5,512 bases of DNA from Actinomycetota bacterium. GTDB taxonomy: Bacteria; Actinomycetota; Thermoleophilia; Gaiellales; Gaiellaceae. Under the pieces are notes generated by a model. The model was not told the origin of the DNA. It did not search any database and saw only the letters and a program-made list of their open reading frames with translations. The translations under genes and the position numbers were made by a program. The stretch is from contig JACDAS010000294.1 in NCBI GenBank assembly GCA_013695295.1, positions 1 through 5,512 on the forward strand, in the 5' to 3' direction. This document shows, piece by piece, positions 1 to 5,512 of the stretch (its first letter is position 1; every line of letters starts with the position of its first letter).

Positions 1-1059
1 CGCCGCGCGGATCAGGCCCTGCCGGGTCGGGTTCTTGCCCGCCCGCCGCAGGGCGTCGACCATCGTGAAGGCGCTCGCCATGCCGTAGAAGTGGGCGACG
101 GCCTTCGGGTCGGAGCCCCTCGCGTACCTGTTCATGATCGAGCGGTAGAGCCTGACCCCCCGGTCGCTCGTCCAGCGCGGGTTGGTCGGATCCTTCAGGT
201 AGGCGAGGCTGATCGAGCCCTCGGTCGCGGCTCGCGAGGTGTTCAGGCGCGCGATCTCCATCACGGCCGGGTCGATCGAGACCGAGGTGATGTAGACCTG
301 GGGGTGCCAGCCGAGCTTGTCAGCGGCCACGAAGGCCTGGATCGTCTGCTTCGGCAGCGCGAACAGCATCAGCACCTTCGCGTTCGAGGCCCGGAGCTTC
401 GCGATCTGCGAGGAGACGTCGGGGTCGGTGACCTCGTAGGTTTCGCGCGCGGCGATCGTCGCCTTGCCGCGGAGGGCCGACTCGAGCCCGCGCACGAGCT
501 CGCGCCCGTAGTCGCTCGACTCGGAGAGGATTGCGACACTCGTCCCCGGCTTCGTGGTTGCGACCTGACGGCCGAAGGCCCTGCCCTCGGCCGCGAAGTT
601 GAGCAGGTAGCCGATCGTGCCCGGGTACTGCTTTGCCTCGCGGCCGAGCGCGGACAGCCCGCTTCCGACGAAGAGCTGGGGGACGCCGCCGTCCGTGAGG
701 TAGCGGCGCACGGCGAGCACGTGCTCGGTGCCGACGCTGCCGAAGATCGCGAACACCTTCTCCTGCTCGACCAGCCTGCGGGTCTGCTGGACGGTCTGGG
801 CCGGGTCGTAGGCGTCGTCCAGGTAGAGGTAGCGAATCTTCCGGCCGAAGACGCCGCCGTTCGCGTTCACGTGCTTGAAATAGGCGTCCGCCCCGGCGGC
901 GATGACGCCGAAGGCGGACCCGGGGCCGCTGAGCGGAACCGTGCCCCCGAGCAGGATCTCCTTCGCGGTGATGCCCGGCGGAGCTGCGCCGACGGCGCCC
1001 GGGATGCTGACCCAGAGCGCAGCGAGGAGGGCCAGCGCGAGCGGGGTGGAGCGGCTCAT
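1..1059 (-). CDS. ABC transporter substrate-binding protein, branched-chain amino acid/amide type (partial, C-terminus cut by window edge)
   Basis: This is an extracytoplasmic receptor that should capture a small solute (branched-chain amino acid, amide, urea or aromatic acid type) and hand it to an ABC permease. Reading the minus strand from the ATG at 1059 gives 353 codons with no stop before the edge. Family members are usually about 390-430 residues, so roughly 40-75 are missing. Residues 1-25 look like a Sec signal peptide (hydrophobic core LALALLAALWV, likely cut after AVGA). I see no lipobox cysteine, so membrane anchoring is unclear. Residues about 35-110 carry the Peripla_BP_6 signature: ILLGGTVPLSGPG, then NANGGVFGRKI, then the DD at 81-82 and LVEQEKV before an IFGS stretch. 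The second lobe has SDYGRE near 182-187. The start overlaps the hydrolase stop as ATGA, with no Shine-Dalgarno, so translation is probably coupled. No permease or ATPase gene is visible; they may lie beyond the left edge. The ligand cannot be predicted. Confidence 0.9.
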   Translation of the reverse strand, partial: MSRSTPLALALLAALWVSIPGAVGAAPPGITAKEILLGGTVPLSGPGSAFGVIAAGADAYFKHVNANGGVFGRKIRYLYLDDAYDPAQTVQQTRRLVEQEKVFAIFGSVGTEHVLAVRRYLTDGGVPQLFVGSGLSALGREAKQYPGTIGYLLNFAAEGRAFGRQVATTKPGTSVAILSESSDYGRELVRGLESALRGKATIAARETYEVTDPDVSSQIAKLRASNAKVLMLFALPKQTIQAFVAADKLGWHPQVYITSVSIDPAVMEIARLNTSRAATEGSISLAYLKDPTNPRWTSDRGVRLYRSIMNRYARGSDPKAVAHFYGMASAFTMVDALRRAGKNPTRQGLIRAA

Positions 1060-2474
1060 CTGGAGATGGGCGTCTTCAGCGTCGGCAGGCGGACGGTCGC
1101 CTTGCCGAGCGTTACGTTCGAGCCCGCTGGCAGCGGCACCTGCAGGTAGACGAGGTTCCTCGGGTCCTGAGCCGTCGAGCTGCTCGCGAGCGTCAGGCGG
1201 AGCCTCGACCGGGGCGGGATCAGGGTCGCGTTGCTCGCGAGCGCGAAGCGCACCGTGCGCGGCCTGGGGCCGAGCGCGGTCTGGATGCCACCGTCGCTCA
1301 GGATCACCTCGCCCTTCGGCGTCAACGCGCTCAGCACGGCGACGAGTCTCGGAAACTGCGTGGTCGAGGAGGCCTCGACGCTGACGACGGGAGCGCCGAA
1401 CTGCTCGATCGGCACCTTCGGGAGTGCGATCGTCCTGACGACCTTCGCGTTCTCGTCGATCGTCGCCTTCCCCGGCATGGAGGCGACGTACACGCGGGTG
1501 GGCGGGAGGGCGGGGTAGGAGACCGCCTTCCCCCTCCACGGGCTCGGCGCCACCTCGACCGGTGGCCGGGTGTCGATCCCGTTCGGCGCGTTCTTGAGGA
1601 AGCGGTCGAACCAGAGCTGGGACTCGGCCAGGAAGTAGGGGAGGTCTGGGGCGATGAAGCTGGACGGGGGATGGCCGAGGTTGCCGACGTAGAGCCGCTT
1701 CGGGCCCTTGAGCTTCACGTAGGCCTGCAGCATCTGGTCGATCCCGAACGCGAAGTCGCGCCGGCCCTGCACCATGAAGGCGGGGGTCGCGATCCGGTCG
1801 AGGTGCTGGATGCTCGACCGCTCGGCCGTCAGGGCGCGGATCGTCGGCAGGTTCGTGCTCGCCAGCAGGTCGGCCTTGATCCCGGCGACGAGCGGCGAGA
1901 CGGCGGAGGCCCGGATCTCGTTGAGGAAGCCGAACACGACGCCCGACTTGGTCAGGTCGTTCGGGACGAGCGCGCTGTAGAGGTTCGTCCACGTCTCGAA
2001 CGTGTTGATCGCGGCGAACGGGACGCCCTCCACCGTCGCGCGCCAGGTGGCGCCGCCGCCGTAGGAGATCCCCCAGGCGCCGATGTGCGCACGGTCGACG
2101 CCGGGCTGCGAGGCGAGCAGCTCGAACATCGCGCGGACGTCGGCGATCTCGCGCGGGCCGTCGATCTCGACGACACCGCCCGACTCGCCGTGCCCCCGCG
2201 CGTCGAAGGTGAGCACCGCATAGCCGCGCGGGACGTACCAGGTCTCGGCCAGCAGGTTCATGTCGGTGCGCTGCCCGCCGAGGCCGTGCAGCATCAGGAG
2301 CCCCGGCCAGCCGGTGGCCGGAGGCGCTCCGTCCGGGAGGTAGAGGGTGGTGCCGATCGGGACCCCGTCATCGGCCGGTCGGATCGCGTCGGTCTTCGTG
2401 AAGGCCTGGGCGGCGCCGGCCGCAGCGAGCGCCGCGGCGAGCGTCGCCACCAAGACGGGCAGCCGGTGGATCAC
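1056..2474 (-). CDS. Secreted alpha/beta hydrolase, CocE/NonD (peptidase S15-like) family
   Basis: This is a 472-residue exported serine hydrolase. Residues 1-24 form a Sec signal peptide (MIHR, an Ala/Leu-rich core, likely cut after AAQA). The catalytic domain spans about 28-295: oxyanion region LHGLGG at 62-67, strand and turn YAVLTFDARGHGESGG at 85-100, nucleophile elbow GISYGG with Ser137, probable acid Asp240 (QGRRDFAFG) and His268 (NLGHPPS). Residues about 325-465 are beta-rich and resemble the PepX_C-type jelly roll that ends CocE/X-Pro dipeptidyl peptidase proteins. Such enzymes cleave esters, acyl groups or prolyl peptides; the substrate here is unknown. The frame stays open upstream to 2819, but that extension lies antisense to murI and would bury the signal peptide. 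The GTG at 2474 puts the signal peptide first and sits 6 nt after a TACCCT hexamer. The stop overlaps the receptor start (ATGA). A family call to a plain dienelactone-hydrolase-like enzyme is possible but fits the C-terminal domain less well. Confidence 0.85.
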   Translation of the reverse strand: MIHRLPVLVATLAAALAAAGAAQAFTKTDAIRPADDGVPIGTTLYLPDGAPPATGWPGLLMLHGLGGQRTDMNLLAETWYVPRGYAVLTFDARGHGESGGVVEIDGPREIADVRAMFELLASQPGVDRAHIGAWGISYGGGATWRATVEGVPFAAINTFETWTNLYSALVPNDLTKSGVVFGFLNEIRASAVSPLVAGIKADLLASTNLPTIRALTAERSSIQHLDRIATPAFMVQGRRDFAFGIDQMLQAYVKLKGPKRLYVGNLGHPPSSFIAPDLPYFLAESQLWFDRFLKNAPNGIDTRPPVEVAPSPWRGKAVSYPALPPTRVYVASMPGKATIDENAKVVRTIALPKVPIEQFGAPVVSVEASSTTQFPRLVAVLSALTPKGEVILSDGGIQTALGPRPRTVRFALASNATLIPPRSRLRLTLASSSTAQDPRNLVYLQVPLPAGSNVTLGKATVRLPTLKTPISR

Positions 2475-2480
2475 GGGGCC

Positions 2481-2509
2481 AGGGTACCCGCCGGCCTCGC
2501 TTTCTACAA
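2481..2509 (-). promoter_or_regulatory. Putative leaderless promoter of the hydrolase-receptor unit
   Basis: On the minus strand, TACCCT (2486-2481) fits the TANNNT -10 pattern and is followed by six bases (GGCCCC) and then the GTG start at 2474. With usual spacing, transcription would begin at or next to the first base of the start codon. A -35-like TTGTAG (2509-2504; TTG matches the consensus) lies 17 bp further upstream. No Shine-Dalgarno is present, which fits a leaderless mRNA. The hexamer match alone is weak in GC-rich DNA; the exact geometry raises confidence. Confidence 0.45.
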
Positions 2510-2516
2510 TCCATCG
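2505..2516 (+). promoter_or_regulatory. Putative leaderless promoter (-10 box) of murI-rph-rdgB
   Basis: TACAAT (2505-2510) differs from the TATAAT consensus at one position and sits in a rare AT-rich patch. Six bases (CCATCG) separate it from the murI GTG at 2517, so initiation about 7 nt downstream would fall on the start codon. No good -35 is visible: the bases at 2482-2487 (GGGTAC) do not match. There is no Shine-Dalgarno. Leaderless genes with this spacing are common in actinobacteria. The box overlaps the -35 region of the opposing hydrolase promoter. Confidence 0.6.
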
Positions 2517-3338
2517 GTGGACCGGAGGCCGATCGGCGTCTTCGACTCGGGTGTGGGCGGGCTGACCGTCCTGCACGAGTGCCTCGTCACCCTTCCGCAC
2601 GAGGACTTCCTCTACCTCGGCGACGGCGCGCGGCTCCCGTACGGGCCGAGGCCGCTGGCGGAGGTACGGCGCTTCGCACACGAGATCGCCGGCTACCTCC
2701 AGGAGCAGGGGGTGAAGCTGATCGTCGCCGCCTGCAACTCGGCCACCTCCGCTGCGCTGCCCGAGCTGCAGGAGCGACTCGTGGTGCCGATCGTCGGCGT
2801 CCTGACCCCCGAGGCGCATGCGGCCGTCCAGGCGACGCGGAACCGCCGGGTCGGGCTACTGGCGACGGAGGCGACGGTGGCGAGCGGCCGTTACGAGCAG
2901 CTCGTGCGGACGCTGGACGCGGGCGTTCGCCTCTTCTCGGTCGCCTGTCCGCGGCTCGTGCCGCTGATCGAGAGCGGCGACCCGTTCGGCGCGGCGACCA
3001 CCGAAGCGGTCCGCGACTGTGCCGCGCCGCTCCGGGCGGCAGAGGTCGACACGGTGATTCTCGGCTGCACCCACTATCCGCTGATCCGGCCGATCCTTCA
3101 GCGCGTCTTCGGCCGTGAGGTGACGCTCGTCTTCTCGGCCGAGGAGACCGCGCGGGAAGTGGCCGAGACGCTGGCCCGGAAGGGGATCGAGAACGCGGGG
3201 GATCGGGAGGGGGAGTACCGGTTCCTCACGACCGGCGACCCGGAGCTCTTTCGCGCCACGGGCGCGCGCTTCCTGCAGCTCCCCCTCGGCGGGGTCGAGC
3301 GGGTCGAAGTCCGGACGCTCGCGCGGGCACTCGCATGA
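2517..3338 (+). CDS. murI: Glutamate racemase MurI
   Basis: The enzyme interconverts L- and D-glutamate in the cytoplasm and supplies D-Glu for peptidoglycan precursors. The product is 273 residues, a typical length. Family motifs appear in order: FDSGVGG at 9-15 (conserved Asp10 and Ser11), YLGDGARLPYG at 33-43, AACNSAT at 71-77 with catalytic Cys73, and GCTHYPL at 183-189 with the second catalytic Cys184 and His186. A C-terminal FLTTGDPELF follows at 236-245. Both catalytic cysteines of the cofactor-independent two-base mechanism are present. The usual PG after the VGV strand reads PE (98-99), a small variation. The open frame extends far upstream to 1671, but that part is antisense to the hydrolase. 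GTG at 2517 places FDSG eight residues in, as expected, and follows a TACAAT box by 6 nt. The stop overlaps the rph start as ATGA (3335-3338). It is probably the first gene of murI-rph-rdgB. Confidence 0.96.
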   Translation: MDRRPIGVFDSGVGGLTVLHECLVTLPHEDFLYLGDGARLPYGPRPLAEVRRFAHEIAGYLQEQGVKLIVAACNSATSAALPELQERLVVPIVGVLTPEAHAAVQATRNRRVGLLATEATVASGRYEQLVRTLDAGVRLFSVACPRLVPLIESGDPFGAATTEAVRDCAAPLRAAEVDTVILGCTHYPLIRPILQRVFGREVTLVFSAEETAREVAETLARKGIENAGDREGEYRFLTTGDPELFRATGARFLQLPLGGVERVEVRTLARALA

Positions 3339-4048
3339 GCCGGGCCGAGGGACGCCGCCCGGACGGGCTCCGGCCTTTGCAGATCGAGCCAGACTTCCTC
3401 GAGCAGGCGAGCGGCTCGGCGCTCTTCTCCCAGGGGAAGACGCGCGTCCTCTGCACGGCGATGATCGAGGAGGGGGTCCCGCGCTGGCTCCGGGGCCGGG
3501 GGAAGGGCTGGCTGACGGCCGAGTACTCGCTTCTGCCGGCCTCCACGGGGCAACGGGTGCAGCGCGAGGCCAGCGCCGGCCGCCAGAAGGGCCGCACGAT
3601 CGAGATCCAGCGCCTGATCGGCCGTGCCGTGCGGGCGGTCACCGACTTCGAGGCCCTGGGCGAGCGGACACTCTGGCTGGACTGCGACGTGCTCCAGGCC
3701 GACGGCGGCACGCGCTGCGCCGCGATCTCGGGCGCTTACGTGGCCGCGCGGCGGGCGCTCGACCGCTTCGGGCTCGGGCGGACGCTGTGCGACTCCGTCG
3801 GAGCAGTCTCGGTCGGCCTCGTCGCCGGCCGGCCGCTCCTCGACCTCGATTACTCCGAGGACTCGACTGCCGACGTCGACCTGAACGTCGTCATGACCGG
3901 GGACGGGCGCCTGATCGAGGTGCAGGCGACGGCCGAGCGGGAGCCGTTTTCCCGCGACCAGCTCGAGGAGCTGCTCGACCTGGCCGCCCTCGGGATCGAG
4001 GAGATCCGCGGCGCCCAGCAGCGCGCCGTCGAGGCCCCGCGGGCGTGA
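3335..4048 (+). CDS. rph: Ribonuclease PH
   Basis: RNase PH is a phosphate-dependent 3'-to-5' exoribonuclease that trims the 3' ends of tRNA precursors and acts as a hexameric ring in the cytoplasm. The product is 237 residues, the normal length (about 235-260), with a single RNase PH fold. Visible marks are the N-terminal GRRPDGLRPL at 6-15, the GKTRVLCTA strand at 34-42, TAEYSLLP at 61-68, the Arg-rich GRQKGRTIEIQRLIGR at 82-97, the phosphate-binding GGTR at 124-127 (Arg127), and the acidic ADVDLNVVMT at 179-188 near the active site. ATG at 3335 overlaps the murI stop and no Shine-Dalgarno precedes it, so translation should depend on reinitiation after murI. The stop overlaps the rdgB start as GTGA (4045-4048). 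In many actinobacteria a metallo-hydrolase gene sits between murI and rph; it is absent here. Confidence 0.97.
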   Translation: MSRAEGRRPDGLRPLQIEPDFLEQASGSALFSQGKTRVLCTAMIEEGVPRWLRGRGKGWLTAEYSLLPASTGQRVQREASAGRQKGRTIEIQRLIGRAVRAVTDFEALGERTLWLDCDVLQADGGTRCAAISGAYVAARRALDRFGLGRTLCDSVGAVSVGLVAGRPLLDLDYSEDSTADVDLNVVMTGDGRLIEVQATAEREPFSRDQLEELLDLAALGIEEIRGAQQRAVEAPRA

Positions 4049-4632
4049 CCGGGGCGGTCCGGGCCAGACTCGCCTCGAAGAACATGCACAAGCTCGCCGA
4101 GCTCCGGGCGGCGCTTCCCGATTGGGAGCTCGAGCTGCTGGAGGCCGTCTCCTTCCCGGCCGAGGAGGGCGAGACCTATCTCGACAACGCCCTGGTCAAG
4201 GCTCGCTTCGGAAGGGCGGCGCTGAGTGCGGGGGAGGCCCACGTCCTCGGCGAGGATTCGGGGCTCGAGGTCGAGGCTCTCGGCGGCGGGCCGGGCATCC
4301 ACTCGAACCGCTGGGCCGCGGGTGAGGATCACGTCGACAGGCTCCTGGCCGCGCTCGAGGGCATCGAGGGCGAGGGGCGGCGCGCGCGGTATGTCTGCGA
4401 GCTGGTCGACCTCTCGCCGGCGGGCGTGGAGCTCCGCGGAACCGGCGTGCTCGAGGGCCGGGTCGCGACGGAGCGGCGCGGGAACGAGGGCTTCGGCTAC
4501 GACCCCGTCTTCGTGCCCGCGGGCGAGACGCGGACGGTGGCCGAGCTCGGCGACGCGTGGAAGTCGAGGAACTCGCACCGGGCCCGGGCGGCGCAGGAGC
4601 TCTCTGCGGCCGTGGAGGAGCGGGCGGGCTAG
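4045..4632 (+). CDS. rdgB: Non-canonical purine NTP pyrophosphatase, RdgB/HAM1 family
   Basis: This is a cytoplasmic house-cleaning enzyme that hydrolyses ITP, dITP and XTP to monophosphates plus pyrophosphate, keeping deaminated purines out of nucleic acids. The product is 195 residues, normal for the family. Motifs are ASKNMHKLAEL at 10-20 (nucleotide-binding Ser, Asn and Lys), TYLDNALVKA at 44-53, GEDSGLEVEAL at 69-79 with the likely general-base Asp71, GGPGIHSNRWA at 81-91, GFGYDPVFVP at 149-158, TVAEL at 164-168 and KSRNSHRARA at 173-182 (base-recognition Ser-His-Arg). Two small departures from the common pattern are Glu70 where Asp is usual (ADDSGL) and Asn88 in the usual S-A-R stretch. 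The frame opens upstream at 3787, but that part only shadows rph. GTG at 4045 overlaps the rph stop and places the first motif ten residues in. The TAG stop shares CTAG with the convergent yihY-like gene. Confidence 0.95.
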   Translation: MTGAVRARLASKNMHKLAELRAALPDWELELLEAVSFPAEEGETYLDNALVKARFGRAALSAGEAHVLGEDSGLEVEALGGGPGIHSNRWAAGEDHVDRLLAALEGIEGEGRRARYVCELVDLSPAGVELRGTGVLEGRVATERRGNEGFGYDPVFVPAGETRTVAELGDAWKSRNSHRARAAQELSAAVEERAG

Positions 4633-4644
4633 GCCAGCCCCGCC
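4623..4644. other. GC-rich imperfect hairpin across the shared stop codons
   Basis: GGCGGGCT (4623-4630) can pair with AGCCCCGCC (4636-4644), giving eight base pairs with one bulged C and a 5-nt loop. It spans both stop codons of the convergent genes. No T-rich tract follows on either strand, so it is not a standard intrinsic terminator. It might slow polymerase from both sides or be chance in GC-rich DNA. It is the only terminator-like structure I found at this junction. Confidence 0.25.
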
Positions 4645-5447
4645 GCCTCGTCGTGGGGAGCAGGCTCGCCGCGGCGCTGGCTTCGCCACCAGTTGACCTC
4701 GGCGCCGAACACGATCATGTTCGACATCACGTACAGCCAGACGAGCAGGATCACAGGCCCCCCGAAGGCCTGCGCCGCCGGGACGTTGTTCGACAGACGC
4801 AGGTAGAGGGGCAGCGCCTGGAAGGTGGCCTGCAGCGCGAGCGTCGCCAGGATCGTCCCCGGCAGTACCTCCTGGACGGTGAGCGGCGCGTTCGTGAGGC
4901 GGTAGTAGGCGGAGAAGAGGAAGAGGAAGACCGCAGCCGTCGAGATGAGCACCGACAACCCGTAGGCGACGATCGAGTTCGACACGAATCCGGGTGCGAA
5001 GCGCTTGAGCACCTCCGCGCCGATCGAGCCGATCAGCAGCCCGACGAAGAGCGTCACGAGCGAGCCGAGCATGAACACGACCGCAAGCGCCTTGCCGCGC
5101 AGGAACGAGCGGTTCGGTCTGCCGTAGACGACGTTGAGCGCCGACTCGAGCACGCTGAAGAGCGAGAGCGAGGTCCAGAGGAGGATCGCCCCGCCGACGA
5201 TGCCGAGCGTGGTCGCGTTGTCCTGCACCGTCTGCACCGCTTTGACGATGTCCGTGATCGAGGCGCCGGGGAAGATCTCCCCCAGCTCCTCGACGAAGAA
5301 GCTCGACTCGTCGGCGCGACCGGCGAGGCCGAGGAGCGCCAGCGCGAGGAACATCAGGGGAAAGAAGGACAGGAGCGCGAAGTAGGCGATCATCGCCGCC
5401 AGATGCGTGCCTCGGTCGCGGAAGAACTTGCCGACGAGGGCCCCCAT
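4629..5447 (-). CDS. YihY/BrkB family inner-membrane protein
   Basis: This is a 272-residue polytopic membrane protein of the YihY/virulence factor BrkB family (UPF0761, once mislabelled RNase BN), whose function is not settled. Six hydrophobic segments are visible, at about 17-43, 80-104, 118-146, 155-181, 193-217 and 227-253. Family marks are AYFALLSFFPLMF at 21-33, ALNVVYG at 103-109 just after helix 2, and FGAEVNWW at 247-254 ending the last helix. A short hydrophilic tail follows. The length is near the compact end of the family (about 270-330), without long cytoplasmic extensions. The start is well fixed: ATG at 5447 is the first ordinary start codon after an in-frame TAA at 5480-5478. 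No Shine-Dalgarno precedes it. The gene is convergent with rdgB and overlaps it by 4 bp, so it belongs to a separate transcription unit. Nothing in the context indicates a substrate or partner. Confidence 0.92.
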   Translation of the reverse strand: MGALVGKFFRDRGTHLAAMIAYFALLSFFPLMFLALALLGLAGRADESSFFVEELGEIFPGASITDIVKAVQTVQDNATTLGIVGGAILLWTSLSLFSVLESALNVVYGRPNRSFLRGKALAVVFMLGSLVTLFVGLLIGSIGAEVLKRFAPGFVSNSIVAYGLSVLISTAAVFLFLFSAYYRLTNAPLTVQEVLPGTILATLALQATFQALPLYLRLSNNVPAAQAFGGPVILLVWLYVMSNMIVFGAEVNWWRSQRRGEPAPHDEAAGLA

Positions 5448-5512
5448 CAGCGCGGAGTATCGCTTCGCTCGAAGCTGTTAGCGTTGACTCGGGTGGACGC
5501 GAAGCAGGCACT
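5448..5512. promoter_or_regulatory. Upstream region of the YihY-family gene, with repeats and a possible divergent promoter
   Basis: This 65-bp stretch to the window edge has no supportable gene. It contains the inverted repeat GCTTCG-CT-CGAAGC at 5462-5475, and CGAAGC recurs at 5500-5505, 30 bp after the first copy of that orientation. For the leftward gene, the hexamer exactly 6 nt before the ATG is TACTCC (minus strand), which lacks the final T of TANNNT; GATACT lies 8 nt before the ATG. On the plus strand, TTGACT (5484-5489) resembles a -35 box for a gene beyond the right edge, but the hexamer 17 bp later (GGCACT) is a poor -10. Confidence 0.3.

Noticed and set aside
91..1149. Long plus-strand open frame (352 codons) across the receptor gene
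   Set aside because: It is antisense to a clear Peripla_BP_6 protein and reads as Arg/Gly/Asp/Val-rich low-complexity sequence without recognisable motifs, as expected for a shadow frame in GC-rich DNA.
1671..2516. N-terminal extension of murI upstream of 2517
   Set aside because: The added stretch is antisense to the hydrolase, has shadow-frame composition, and would put the FDSGVGG motif far from its usual N-terminal position.
2475..2819. N-terminal extension of the hydrolase upstream of 2474
   Set aside because: It lies antisense to the conserved start of murI and would bury a clear Sec signal peptide inside the protein.
3098..3711. Minus-strand open frames antisense to rph
   Set aside because: Biased composition (Arg/Ser/Pro-rich), no motifs, and they oppose a fully intact RNase PH gene.
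3850..5511. 553-codon minus-strand open frame across rdgB and the YihY-family gene
   Set aside because: It runs antisense to the intact rdgB and out of frame with the YihY-family gene. It is Arg-rich and motif-free. The true minus-strand gene with six membrane helices is in another frame.
5493..5512. Possible rightward GTG start at the right edge
   Set aside because: Only six codons are visible, with no supporting ribosome site or promoter, so it cannot be called a gene.
1..5512. CRISPR arrays, tRNA genes, insertion sequences and a new defence or other system
   Set aside because: I saw no regularly spaced repeats, cloverleaf-like sequence, transposase motif or paired terminal repeats. All six genes fall in known families with standard housekeeping, transport or membrane roles.

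Overview
The window is a GC-rich, almost gap-free stretch of bacterial chromosome holding six protein genes. I see no mobile element, CRISPR array, tRNA or rRNA. The high GC, the murI-rph-rdgB cluster, the use of GTG starts, the lack of visible Shine-Dalgarno sequences and start codons placed directly after -10-like hexamers all suggest a high-GC actinobacterium. A soil Thermoleophilia-type lineage is possible, but that placement is inference and cannot be settled from this sequence.

Left part (minus strand, 1-2474): a two-gene unit read leftward. The first gene encodes a secreted alpha/beta hydrolase of the CocE/NonD (peptidase S15-like) class. The second, joined to it by an ATGA stop/start overlap, encodes a periplasmic-binding-type receptor of the branched-chain amino acid/amide ABC transporter class and runs off the left edge. 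A 42-bp gap (2475-2516) separates this unit from the rightward genes. Both flanking genes start with GTG, and each GTG lies exactly 6 nt after a TANNNT hexamer on its own strand, which suggests back-to-back, overlapping, leaderless promoters.

Middle (plus strand, 2517-4632): murI (glutamate racemase, peptidoglycan precursor), rph (RNase PH, tRNA 3'-end trimming) and rdgB (non-canonical purine NTP pyrophosphatase). They are linked by 4-bp ATGA and GTGA overlaps and are almost certainly one translationally coupled housekeeping operon.

Right part (minus strand, 4629-5447): a six-helix membrane protein of the YihY/BrkB family, convergent with rdgB. The two stop codons share the palindrome CTAG, so there is no spacer and no room for a conventional terminator. 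The last 65 bp (5448-5512) hold its upstream region, with a short inverted repeat and a TTGACT box pointing off the right edge.

I found no clear new biological system. The points most worth checking are the compact divergent leaderless promoter, the hydrolase-receptor pairing, and the fact that every gene junction without a promoter is a 4-bp overlap.
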